Of a stretch of DNA of 64,000 nt, positions 44,187 to 52,544 are shown piece by piece. Source of the stretch: Muribaculaceae bacterium (GTDB lineage Bacteria > Bacteroidota > Bacteroidia > Bacteroidales > Muribaculaceae); assembly GCA_017548365.1 (NCBI GenBank), contig JAFZAC010000024.1, positions 1-64,000 of the forward strand, written 5' to 3'. The notes under the pieces were generated by a model. That model saw only the letters and a program-made list of their open reading frames with translations, did no database searches and was not told where the DNA came from. A program made the position numbers and the translations under genes. Every line of letters starts with the position of its first letter. The stretch's first letter is position 1.

Positions 44187-44720
44187 TTAGAAGCGGTAGC
44201 CAATAGCGATTTGAGCATTGCCGTTCTTAGCCTCAGCACCCTCACCCTTAAACACCGGGGTAAATCCCATAGTGTAACGAGCTTGTACGAAGACGTCCTT
44301 AGCAAGATTATAAGTAGCACCAAGACCTGCACCAAAGTCTACAGTCTTTGTAGCATCACTTAAATCAACACCCTCTAACTTGCTATAAACGTTAATACCA
44401 ACTTGAGGGCCAAAGTCAATACTAAAAGCTGGAGCGACATAGAACTTCAACATAACGGGAATGTTAACATAGTTAGTGGTGTAATGCTTGCCACCTTGAG
44501 CTGCAAACACAACTTCAGGAGCAATAGCGAACTTGTCAGTAACCCCAAATTCAGCAAAAGCTCCAACTTGATAGCCCAACTTCACATCATGATTAACATA
44601 CTCACCCCAAAAATGAGTAAGATCAAAGCCGACTTTAGGGCCAAAAGTGAATTGTTTCTGAGCCATGGCAGCGCCAGTGGCCAAAATCATGCACATCAGT
44701 GCGATTGCAATTTTCTTCAT
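44187..44720 (-). CDS. Outer-membrane beta-barrel protein (PorT/OmpX-like), tandem copy 1
   Basis: The 177-residue protein begins MKKIAIALMCMILATGAAMAQ, a signal peptide. A start at 44768 would lie on the -7 element and is rejected. The mature part is a small barrel: QFTFGPKVGFDLTH, alternating aromatic strands, and a C-terminal IAIGYRF with the final Phe used by the barrel assembly machinery. It fits the Bacteroidota 'porin family / outer membrane beta-barrel' group of about 20 kDa. It is a tandem paralogue of the next gene. A specific role is not known. Confidence 0.85.
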   Translation of the reverse strand: MKKIAIALMCMILATGAAMAQKQFTFGPKVGFDLTHFWGEYVNHDVKLGYQVGAFAEFGVTDKFAIAPEVVFAAQGGKHYTTNYVNIPVMLKFYVAPAFSIDFGPQVGINVYSKLEGVDLSDATKTVDFGAGLGATYNLAKDVFVQARYTMGFTPVFKGEGAEAKNGNAQIAIGYRF

Positions 44721-44765
44721 AATAATACTCGTATTAAAAAGTTTAACATTTAATGAATACAACTG

Positions 44766-44796
44766 CAAAGATAAAGGAATAATCTAAATTATCAAA
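44766..44796 (-). promoter_or_regulatory. Promoter of beta-barrel gene copy 1
   Basis: Minus strand: TTTG (44796-44793), 19-base spacer, TATCTTTG (44773-44766), about 45 bases before the ATG. Confidence 0.7.
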
Positions 44797-44802
44797 AAAA
44801 AT

Positions 44803-44840
44803 GCTAAAAAAGTGACCTACGCACATTTTGCGCAGGTCAC
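44803..44840 (-). terminator. Terminator of the second beta-barrel gene
   Basis: GTGACCTACGCA pairs with TGCGCAGGTCAC; on the minus strand the stem is followed by TTTTTT. Confidence 0.85.
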
Positions 44841-44870
44841 AATAGTTCTTATTAAAATCTGCTATGCTTG

Positions 44871-45467
44871 TTAGAAGCGGTAGCCAATAGCGATTTGAGC
44901 GTTGCCGTTCTTGGCTTTGCTGTTCTCAAACACATCGGTCATACCCATAGTGTAACGGCCCTGAACAAATACGTCCTTTGCAATGTTGTAAGTAAGACCT
45001 AAACCAACACCGAAGTCAACTGTCTTAACACCATTCAACTCATAAGTATCCTTGAGATCCTTACCATCATATGTCCACTTATCAGTCGCTTTCTTATAAA
45101 TATTAACACCTAATTGCGGTCCCAAGTCTATGCTTAGAGATGGAGCAACATAAAACTTCAGCATTACAGGAACATTGATGTAGTTAAGATTATAAGTTGT
45201 GTTAACACCAATAACACCATCAATCCATTTCATCTTGCCTCCCTGTGCAGCAAATACAACCTCGGGAGCGACAGACACTTTGTCGTTAAAACGATACTCC
45301 ATGAACAAACCAGCCTGATAGTTTAACACACCATCATGGCTTACATCCTCTCCCCAAAAATGAGTGTAGTCAACACCAATCTTAGGACCAAAAGTGAATT
45401 GTTTCTGAGCCATGGCAGCGCCAGTAGCGAGAATTGTGCACATAAGTGCAATAGCAATTTTCTTCAT
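44871..45467 (-). CDS. Outer-membrane beta-barrel protein, tandem copy 2
   Basis: The 198-residue protein begins MKKIAIALMCTILATGAAMAQ, almost identical to copy 1. It shares QFTFGPKIGVDYTHFWGEDV, VSVAPEVVFAAQGGK and the ending NAQIAIGYRF. It differs by about 20 extra residues in two loops (WIDGVIGVNTTYN and KATDKWTYDGKDLKDTYE). Differences confined to the loops are what one expects when exposed surfaces diverge. Each copy has its own promoter and terminator. Confidence 0.85.
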   Translation of the reverse strand: MKKIAIALMCTILATGAAMAQKQFTFGPKIGVDYTHFWGEDVSHDGVLNYQAGLFMEYRFNDKVSVAPEVVFAAQGGKMKWIDGVIGVNTTYNLNYINVPVMLKFYVAPSLSIDLGPQLGVNIYKKATDKWTYDGKDLKDTYELNGVKTVDFGVGLGLTYNIAKDVFVQGRYTMGMTDVFENSKAKNGNAQIAIGYRF

Positions 45468-45812
45468 AATCAAATAAATTTAATTAAAAAATATTGTATA
45501 ACTCGTTTTTTCTGAGTTGATAGTAGTGACTTCAATTATCAGTCACACCGCAAACTTTGACGCAAAAGTAGTAATTAAGTTTAACAATCCAACAAAAAAA
45601 ACATCAAAAAAAGTAATTTTTAGGCAAAATAGGACATTTTATTGGTAAAATAAATACGTCTTGCTGCACTAAACATCTATTTCTTGAAAAAAACTAAAAA
45701 AATTTTGCCAATCCAAAAATATAACCTAACTTAGCAAGTGAAATAAAAACCAACGAAATAACAATCATTTAATACAACAGAATCATTTTTTAATAACCAA
45801 TTAACACAAGAA
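45468..45812. other. 345-base divergent intergenic region
   Basis: This AT-rich stretch holds the minus-strand promoter of beta-barrel copy 2 (45563-45596). The right half has A/T runs and no recognisable -7 element for the rightward PD40 gene. No small coding frame with good start and composition was seen. Confidence 0.5.
45563..45596 (-). promoter_or_regulatory. Promoter of beta-barrel gene copy 2
   Basis: Minus strand: TTTG (45596-45593), 22-base spacer, TACTTTTG (45570-45563), about 95 bases before the ATG. Confidence 0.6.
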
Positions 45813-46661
45813 ATGCTGATGAAAAGAAAACTAATCATTGCGGCAGCCGTGGCGCTGTCGTGTTGTAGCTTGATGGCACAGCCCACTGCCTGGAGCGAGC
45901 CACAGCTATTCATCAAGGCCGAACAGAGCCTCATGGCACCAGTGTGGTCGCCCGACGGCTCCAAGATTGCCGTCACAGGCGACAATTTCATTGGAATTTG
46001 GGTTGTCAATGCCGACGGCACCGAGCTCAAGCAAGTATCACAAGCTCCTGGCGCAGGCTACCAAATGCGCTGGGCAAGCCCTCAGGAAATCTTGAGCATG
46101 CCCTACTCTATCGAGAATCAGAAGCGCATGACTCGCATTGAGCGAGTAGATGCCTCTACCGGCAAGATTCAACAAGTAGCACCTCCCACTCGCAATTTTC
46201 TGCGTTCAACAGTGGTGGGAGCAACCAGTGCCTACCAAATTATGCTCGATGAGCCTAAGGACGCCACAAGCAAAATTGCAGGCTTGAGCGACTATGCCGG
46301 CAAATGGATTATCAACCCGGCTTTATCACCCGATGGAACCAAGATTGCGTTCCAAATCGTGACAAAAGGACTCTTTGTGTGCAATGCCGACGGTACAGGT
46401 CTCGTGAGCCTGGGAAAGGGATCTCACGCCTCGTGGCTTCCCGATAGCCACAACCTGATGATGACGCTCATCAACGACGACGGACACCACTTCGTCAGTA
46501 GTGATATCTACTGTGTGAATGTTGACAACGGCAACGCTATCAACATCACAGCAAGCAGCGAAACTATTCCAGTGACCATCGCCATGTCGCCCGACGGCAC
46601 TAAGCTTGCCTTCGACAACGACACCGATGGTGCAATCTACATTATTAACCTCAATTATTAA
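45813..46661 (+). CDS. Secreted PD40/TolB-like beta-propeller protein
   Basis: The 282-residue protein has a signal peptide (about 1-22; MKRKL two codons in is an alternative start). It has several WD40-like PD40 repeats, each with a SPDGxKIA core: WSPDGSKIAVTGD, LSPDGTKIAFQIV and MSPDGTKLAFDND. This is about half a TolB-type propeller. It has no catalytic domain, so it probably binds a partner in the periplasm or at the surface. The amidase-dockerin gene starts 11 bases later, so the two are likely made together. Confidence 0.82.
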   Translation: MLMKRKLIIAAAVALSCCSLMAQPTAWSEPQLFIKAEQSLMAPVWSPDGSKIAVTGDNFIGIWVVNADGTELKQVSQAPGAGYQMRWASPQEILSMPYSIENQKRMTRIERVDASTGKIQQVAPPTRNFLRSTVVGATSAYQIMLDEPKDATSKIAGLSDYAGKWIINPALSPDGTKIAFQIVTKGLFVCNADGTGLVSLGKGSHASWLPDSHNLMMTLINDDGHHFVSSDIYCVNVDNGNAINITASSETIPVTIAMSPDGTKLAFDNDTDGAIYIINLNY

Positions 46662-46672
46662 ACATAGCAGCT

Positions 46673-49222
46673 ATGAAAACATTGACCAAATTAGCGATTG
46701 TGGCTGCTATTGGCTGCTTCGCAACAAGTCCGGCGATTAACGCGCAAGAACAAGAGAAAGCCGAATGGGGTGACTTCAAACTATGGCTCGACCCTGGTCA
46801 CAGTAAGACCGAGAACATGGGTATGTATGGATACACCGAGGCACAAAAGGTGCTGCGCGTGGCACTTGCCACTCGTGAATACCTGCAAGAGTACACTACG
46901 GCTACCAACGAGAACATTCAAATGACCCGCGAGGATGACTACACCGAGGTGAGCCTCGAGGAGCGCTCCGACATGGCCAACGCATGGGGAGCCGACTTCT
47001 TCTACTCCATCCATAGTGATGCCGGTGCCAACACAAACAGCACCCTTATGCTCTTTGGAGGATGGCGCAAGAACGGTGTGGAGATTGAGAAAACGCCTCA
47101 TGGAGGCAAAGCCTACGGCGACATCCTCACTCCAAACCTCACCAGTGTGATGTATGAGACCACCACTCGCGGCAATTGGTATGACCGTTGCTGGTATGAC
47201 CCAACTCCAACAACTCACACCAACCAGTTCCCCTATCTCTCGGTAAACCGCCGCACCAACATGGCATCGTTGCTGAGCGAGGGAGGATTCCACACACTGC
47301 CCATGCAGCAGGCTCTCAACATCAACGAGAGCTACAAGCGCCTTGAGGCATTCGGCACCTTCCGCTCAATCATGGAGTACCGCGATATCGACCGTCCCGA
47401 GAAGGTGATGCTTGCAGGTGTAGTTAAAAACAGCGAGAACGGTCAGCCCATCGACAACGTTTCCGTCACTTGCAACGGACAGACCATTGTCACCGACAGC
47501 TATGAGTCGCTCTTCCATAACTATGTAAACAACAAAGACTTGGTTCACAACGGATTCTTCCTCTTCGAGGGACTTACTCCTGGAGAAACCTACGAACTCA
47601 CCTACACCTGCCCTGGCTACACCAGCGCAACAAAGACCGTGACTCTGAACTACGACACACAAGGCCTCGCAGGTGACAACCTTACATGGGCAAACGTGGA
47701 GCTCACATCTAGTGCTCCTGCTATAGTGTCATCCAACAGCATTACCAACCCCGACGCTGTGAAGATCATCAACGACATGGTGCTCACTTTCTCGCGCAAA
47801 ATGAACCAGGAAAGTGTTGAACAAGCGTTCTCAATCAATCACAATGGCAATGTCACACTCTCGTGGGACAACGAATACACTCTTAGAGTAGTGCTCAACC
47901 AACTCCTCGACGACATGAGCTACACCGTTACTATCGATGGTTCAATAGCTCGTAACTCGCAGACCAACCAGTTGCTAGACGGTGATGCTGATGGTGTGGA
48001 AGGTGGCAACTACATCTTCAACTTCATGACAGTGCCTGCCGACCTTGAGGCGCCTTACATCGCTAGCACAACTCCCGTTGAGGGCGAGACAATGCTCTAC
48101 ACGCTGCGTCCCGCAATCCGCGTAGAGTTTAACGAGGAGCTTGCTTGGAATGACGACAACGCCACCGAAATCATTGTCCTTGATTGTGCCGACGGAGAGA
48201 CAGTGGAAGGACGCATCGAACACATGGTAGTTCGCGACGCTTCGGTAATACACTTCTATCCAAATGCCGACCTTAAGCTCGACAAGACCTACCGCGTCAA
48301 GATCAATGGCACATTCACCGACCTATCGGGCAACACCAGCACCATAACCAAGTACATCCGTTTCATGACCGAGTATCGTCCAGTGCTCGACTACACTATG
48401 ATTGAAGATGGCTCGGTATTGAACCACTGGTGGAGTCCCGACGGTTCAGGTTCTACAACTCACACCACTTCAAAAGATGGCGTCGCCGATCCTAACTCTA
48501 ACTACATCGCACTCACCAACACCGTACCACGCACCGACCTCACCAAGTCCTACCTGCTGCACTATGAGTTCAACCAAGACTGCGATGGTCCTTGGCAGAT
48601 TCGTGAGTACCGCAGCTATGACCAGAACCACTACAACACCGACAGCTACAACGCAGTGCTCCAATGTGAGTTCTTTGCCGATGGCTCAAACAACCAGGTT
48701 TGCCATATGGTTCGTCTCAATGGTTCTGGAGCTTCTGGACTCATCCAGAATGAGCATGTGGTAATGGACTACCGTGGATGGAAAACCATGGCATTCGACA
48801 TTTACAATGGACCATTCGTTCACTTCACAGGTGATGGCGAAACTATTGGCGCTGCACAAAAATGGTGCTACGACTCGTTCTACTTGCGTCACTACAATAC
48901 CGACGAGGAATATGACGATGATGGCGAATTGCTGCCTGTTCAGGCTTGGGACGGTGACATCTTGTTTGGCAACATCAAGTATGTGCACTACGACCGCACA
49001 GCCGAGCAGACCGCTTCAGTTGATGACATCGACATACCATCAACAGCTGTTACAGGCGATGTGGATGGCGACGGCGTTGTTACAAGTGCCGACGTGACTC
49101 TTCTCTACAACTACCTGCTTAACAACAACAGCGACGGTATTGTCAACGGTGACCAAGACAACGACGGCAGTATCACAGCTGGCGACGTAACTATTGTTTA
49201 CAATGTTCTTTTAGGAAACTAA
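46673..49222 (+). CDS. Secreted N-acetylmuramoyl-L-alanine amidase with Big_5-like and dockerin-like domains
   Basis: The 849-residue protein has a signal peptide (about 1-25). An Amidase_3 zinc domain (about 36-240) shows LWLDPGHSK (zinc His), YSIHSDAGA (second His) and SLLSEGGFHT (catalytic Glu region). A carboxypeptidase-regulatory-like beta domain (about 245-345) and two Big_5-like Ig domains (about 350-575) follow. A jelly-roll-like region (about 585-780) is next, then a dockerin-like tail (795-849; GDVDGDGVVTSADV and GDQDNDGSITAGDV). It should cut the bond between muramic acid and the stem peptide. The modular build suggests an extracellular target rather than routine cell division. Confidence 0.87.
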   Translation: MKTLTKLAIVAAIGCFATSPAINAQEQEKAEWGDFKLWLDPGHSKTENMGMYGYTEAQKVLRVALATREYLQEYTTATNENIQMTREDDYTEVSLEERSDMANAWGADFFYSIHSDAGANTNSTLMLFGGWRKNGVEIEKTPHGGKAYGDILTPNLTSVMYETTTRGNWYDRCWYDPTPTTHTNQFPYLSVNRRTNMASLLSEGGFHTLPMQQALNINESYKRLEAFGTFRSIMEYRDIDRPEKVMLAGVVKNSENGQPIDNVSVTCNGQTIVTDSYESLFHNYVNNKDLVHNGFFLFEGLTPGETYELTYTCPGYTSATKTVTLNYDTQGLAGDNLTWANVELTSSAPAIVSSNSITNPDAVKIINDMVLTFSRKMNQESVEQAFSINHNGNVTLSWDNEYTLRVVLNQLLDDMSYTVTIDGSIARNSQTNQLLDGDADGVEGGNYIFNFMTVPADLEAPYIASTTPVEGETMLYTLRPAIRVEFNEELAWNDDNATEIIVLDCADGETVEGRIEHMVVRDASVIHFYPNADLKLDKTYRVKINGTFTDLSGNTSTITKYIRFMTEYRPVLDYTMIEDGSVLNHWWSPDGSGSTTHTTSKDGVADPNSNYIALTNTVPRTDLTKSYLLHYEFNQDCDGPWQIREYRSYDQNHYNTDSYNAVLQCEFFADGSNNQVCHMVRLNGSGASGLIQNEHVVMDYRGWKTMAFDIYNGPFVHFTGDGETIGAAQKWCYDSFYLRHYNTDEEYDDDGELLPVQAWDGDILFGNIKYVHYDRTAEQTASVDDIDIPSTAVTGDVDGDGVVTSADVTLLYNYLLNNNSDGIVNGDQDNDGSITAGDVTIVYNVLLGN

Positions 49223-49257
49223 AAAAACAACAACTCTCTCCTCTCACCACTTAATTT

Positions 49258-49290
49258 TCACCAGCCCTGCAATTTGTGCAGGGCTGGTGA
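49258..49290 (+). terminator. Hairpin after the amidase-dockerin gene
   Basis: TCACCAGCCCTGCA and TGCAGGGCTGGTGA form a perfect 14-bp stem with a five-base loop. The T-tail is weak (TTTCTCTC). Confidence 0.75.
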
Positions 49291-49375
49291 TTTCTCTCCC
49301 CTCTTCCCTCTCCCCTAAAAATAAAATTGTTAATAATTTCATCACTCTATATTTTCATTAAACAAAATGATTCAC

Positions 49376-49383
49376 TAACTTTG
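49376..49383 (+). promoter_or_regulatory. -7 element of the DUF3127 gene
   Basis: TAACTTTG lies 42 bases before the ATG; no -33 match. Confidence 0.55.
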
Positions 49384-49425
49384 CACAACATTTCAAGAAT
49401 CATTTAATACATTAAAAATATCAAT

Positions 49426-49806
49426 ATGGAAGTAAAAGGTAAGATTATACAGAAGTTTGACCTCCAGAGTGGCACTTCTAAGGCAGGAAACCCATGGAAA
49501 AAGCAAAACTATCTGCTCGAGACTCTCGACAGTTTCCCACGCAAGATTTATTTCGACTTCTTTGGTGACAGAGCCGACCAGTACCCTCTTGAGGTGGGTG
49601 ACATGATCAACCTGAGTTTTGACATCGAGTGCCGTGAGTATCAAGGACGTTACTACACCGACATTCGTGGATGGAAGGCCGAGAAAATCGATGCAGCGAC
49701 AGCTACTGCAGCGCCTCAACCGCCAGTTAACGATATACCAGCACCTATGCCTCCTGCAGGCGATGCAACTTTTGAGCAAACCCAAGAAGACGATCTCCCC
49801 TTCTAG
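49426..49806 (+). CDS. DUF3127 protein, OB-fold with SSB-like C-terminal tip
   Basis: The 126-residue protein matches DUF3127: MEVKGKIIQKFDLQSGTSKAG, then FPRKIYFDFFGD and INLSFDIECREYQGRYYTDIRGWKAEKI, a beta-rich OB-type domain (about 1-88). A proline-, alanine-rich linker follows and the protein ends TQEDDLPF. This acidic Asp-Asp-x-Pro-Phe end mirrors the C-terminal peptide by which single-stranded DNA-binding protein recruits partners. It may therefore bind single-stranded nucleic acid. No genetic test is known to me. It stands as a single gene with promoter and terminator. Confidence 0.85.
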   Translation: MEVKGKIIQKFDLQSGTSKAGNPWKKQNYLLETLDSFPRKIYFDFFGDRADQYPLEVGDMINLSFDIECREYQGRYYTDIRGWKAEKIDAATATAAPQPPVNDIPAPMPPAGDATFEQTQEDDLPF

Positions 49807-49843
49807 AAGACGAGTTCTATAAAGGGGATTACAACACACCATC

Positions 49844-49882
49844 ATCGCCAGCCTCACACTACACTGTGTAGCTGGCGATTTA
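49844..49882 (+). terminator. Terminator of the DUF3127 gene
   Basis: ATCGCCAGC (49844-49852) pairs with GCTGGCGAT (49871-49879), with inner ACACT/GTGT pairing, then TT. Confidence 0.7.
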
Positions 49883-49911
49883 CTATTTGACACATATTTT
49901 TCTTCTTTTTC

Positions 49912-49942
49912 TTTGTCATGAATAATAATTGTCCTAACTTTG
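49912..49942 (+). promoter_or_regulatory. Promoter of rsfS-ftsH
   Basis: TTTG (49912-49915), 19-base spacer, TAACTTTG (49935-49942), 28 bases before the rsfS ATG. One of the best Bacteroidota promoters in the window. Confidence 0.75.
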
Positions 49943-49969
49943 TAGTTAATTAGTTATAAACATTTAAAT

Positions 49970-50329
49970 ATGGCTGAACCAACCGAAATTATTCAAAGCA
50001 TTATCGAGAGTATTCAAGAAAAGAAAGGACGCGACATCGTGCACATCGACCTCAGCAAGCTGGAGTATGCTGTCACTTCAGGATTTGTCATCGGAACAGG
50101 AAACACCAAGATTCAAGTGAAAGCTATTGCCGACAATGTGAGAGAATATGTGCAGGAGAAAACAGGACAAAAACCTTACAATTATGAAGGTTACCAAAAC
50201 TCACAATGGATAGTGATTGATTATGGCACAGTTTTTGCACATATTTTCCTTCCCGAGGACCGAGAAAGATACAACCTCGAAGAGCTCTGGGCCGATGCCG
50301 ACGTTAATCGCATCCCCAATTTAGATTGA
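49970..50329 (+). CDS. rsfS: Ribosome silencing factor RsfS
   Basis: RsfS binds ribosomal protein L14 on the large subunit and blocks joining with the small subunit when nutrients run short. The 119-residue protein has the expected DIVHIDLSKLEY and SGFVIGTGNTKIQVKAIADNV blocks and the strong WIVIDYGTVFAHIFLPEDRERYNLEELW motif. It is followed by ftsH after 73 bases; the two are probably one transcript. Confidence 0.95.
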   Translation: MAEPTEIIQSIIESIQEKKGRDIVHIDLSKLEYAVTSGFVIGTGNTKIQVKAIADNVREYVQEKTGQKPYNYEGYQNSQWIVIDYGTVFAHIFLPEDRERYNLEELWADADVNRIPNLD

Positions 50330-50402
50330 TAAAAACACTCTATACTTATAGTAGCCACTCAATACGTGGCGAGCCTCTAATAACAACGAAAGAGAACGAT
50401 AA

Positions 50403-52508
50403 ATGAAGAACAACATTTTCGGCAACGACAACAATAACAACAATTCCTCACAACGCGGGAAGAAGCCCAAATTCAACATCCTGTGGATGTATGCCATTAT
50501 CATGGCTGTGATTTTGGGCATTTACTGGAGCAATGACGTGAGCACCAGCCGCGAGGTGTCATGGACAAAATTCAAAGAATGCTTAGAGAGCAAAGGCGTC
50601 GACAGCATTGTTGTTTACACCAACAAGCTTGAAGCCAATGCTTTCCTGAATGATTCTTTGTCAAGAGTAATGTTCAATGCCAGCGACAACAACAAGAGAA
50701 TCCACAACCCCGCTTCTATATCGACACAAATCCCGTCAACCGACAAATTTGTTGAGCAACTCGACTCGCTCAGCAAGAAAGACGTTTACACGGGACCTGT
50801 GCGCTATGCTACAGCAAGCGACATCAGCAGCTGGATTTGGGGATTTGGGCCCATTCTGCTGCTCATCCTATTCTGGTTCTGGATGACCAAGCGCATGGCG
50901 GGAGGAGCTGGTGGCGCTGGAGGAATTTTCAGTGTTGGAAAGTCTAAAGCCAAGCTCTTTGACAAAAACGACCAAACCAAGGTGACATTTAAAGATGTGG
51001 CAGGTCTTGCCGAGGCTAAAACCGAGGTCGCAGAAATTGTAGACTTCCTCAAGAGCCCTCAACGTTACACCAACCTGGGAGGTAAAATTCCTAAGGGCGC
51101 CTTGCTAGTAGGACCTCCGGGAACTGGCAAGACATTGCTCGCAAAGGCTGTTGCGGGAGAAGCCGATGTGCCATTCTTCTCGCTCTCGGGTAGTGACTTC
51201 GTCGAGATGTTTGTGGGTGTAGGAGCTTCGCGCGTGCGCGATCTTTTCAAGCAAGCCAAGGACAAAGCTCCATGCATAGTCTTCATCGACGAGATTGATG
51301 CTGTGGGACGTGCACGTGGCAATAATCCCAAAATGGGAAGCAACGACGAGCGAGAGAGCACCCTTAACCAGCTGCTCACCGAGATGGACGGATTTGGCAC
51401 CAACAGCGGAATTATCATCCTCGCTGCTACTAACCGCGTCGACATCCTCGACAAGGCTTTGTTGCGTGCAGGACGTTTCGACCGTCAAATCTATGTTGAC
51501 TTGCCTGAACTCAACGACCGCAAGGAAATCTTCCAAGTGCATCTGCGTGGCGTGAAAACCGACGGAAGCGTCGATCTGAATCTGCTGGCAAGACAGACTC
51601 CTGGATTCTCGGGCGCCGATATAGCCAACGTGTGCAACGAAGCAGCACTCATTGCTGCACGTCATCACAAAGTCGCCGTTCAAAAACAAGACTTCAATAG
51701 CGCTATCGACCGTATCATTGGCGGACTCGAGAAAGCTTCGAAGGTCATGACCGAGGAAGAACGCAACTCAATAGCTGTACACGAGGCAGGACATGCAACA
51801 GTGAGCTGGCAGCTGCAATATGGCGATCCTCTAATCAAGGTCACCATCGTACCGCGAGGAAAAGCACTAGGTGCTGCATGGTATATGCCCGAAGAGCGGC
51901 AAATAACTCCTCGACAGGCGCTTCTCGACAAGATTTGCTCACTCATGGCAGGACGTGTAGCCGAGGAAATGTTCTTGGGCATTATCGACACTGGAGCCCT
52001 CAACGACCTTGAGCGCGCAACCAAGATTGCCTATGCTATGGTAACCTACTACGGTATGGGAAATTCTCTGCCTAACGTCTCTTACTACGACAGCAGCGAG
52101 AACTACGGTTTCACCAAGCCTTACAGCGAAGAGCGTGCGCAGAGCATCGACAAGGAAGTGCAAGACATCATCGATCAGGAATACAAGCGAGCACGCGAAA
52201 TTCTTGAACAGTATGCCGACGGACACCACCAGCTCGCGCAACTTCTTCTCCAAAGAGAGGTAATTTACACCGAGGACGTAGAAAACGTGTTCGGCAAGCG
52301 CAAGTGGACTTCACGCACCGACATCCTCGAGGGGGAGAACAACCAAATCGAAAATAACAATACTACCGTGGCACTACCTGCCGGTTCGCAACCCGCCAAT
52401 GGCTCCACCGATAAGAACATCCCTGACAATCAAGAAAACAATAACGACAATAATCAAGAAGAGAACAACGACCAACAAATAATCCGTCCGCCAAAATTCA
52501 ACAAGTAA
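50403..52508 (+). CDS. ftsH: ATP-dependent zinc metalloprotease FtsH
   Basis: FtsH degrades misfolded membrane proteins and some regulators at the inner membrane. The 701-residue protein has two N-terminal membrane helices (about 27-41 and 143-160), a small periplasmic domain between them, an AAA domain with Walker A GPPGTGKT (237-244) and Walker [11 protein letters not shown], and the zinc motif HEAGH (460-464). Both ends are asparagine-rich (NNNNNSS at the start, [13 protein letters not shown] at the end), longer than in most homologues. Confidence 0.97.
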   Translation: MKNNIFGNDNNNNNSSQRGKKPKFNILWMYAIIMAVILGIYWSNDVSTSREVSWTKFKECLESKGVDSIVVYTNKLEANAFLNDSLSRVMFNASDNNKRIHNPASISTQIPSTDKFVEQLDSLSKKDVYTGPVRYATASDISSWIWGFGPILLLILFWFWMTKRMAGGAGGAGGIFSVGKSKAKLFDKNDQTKVTFKDVAGLAEAKTEVAEIVDFLKSPQRYTNLGGKIPKGALLVGPPGTGKTLLAKAVAGEADVPFFSLSGSDFVEMFVGVGASRVRDLFKQAKDKAPCIVFIDEIDAVGRARGNNPKMGSNDERESTLNQLLTEMDGFGTNSGIIILAATNRVDILDKALLRAGRFDRQIYVDLPELNDRKEIFQVHLRGVKTDGSVDLNLLARQTPGFSGADIANVCNEAALIAARHHKVAVQKQDFNSAIDRIIGGLEKASKVMTEEERNSIAVHEAGHATVSWQLQYGDPLIKVTIVPRGKALGAAWYMPEERQITPRQALLDKICSLMAGRVAEEMFLGIIDTGALNDLERATKIAYAMVTYYGMGNSLPNVSYYDSSENYGFTKPYSEERAQSIDKEVQDIIDQEYKRAREILEQYADGHHQLAQLLLQREVIYTEDVENVFGKRKWTSRTDILEGENNQIENNNTTVALPAGSQPANGSTDKNIPDNQENNNDNNQEENNDQQIIRPPKFNK

Positions 52509-52544
52509 TTCTCCATTATTAAACTAAATATCAGCGATAATAAT

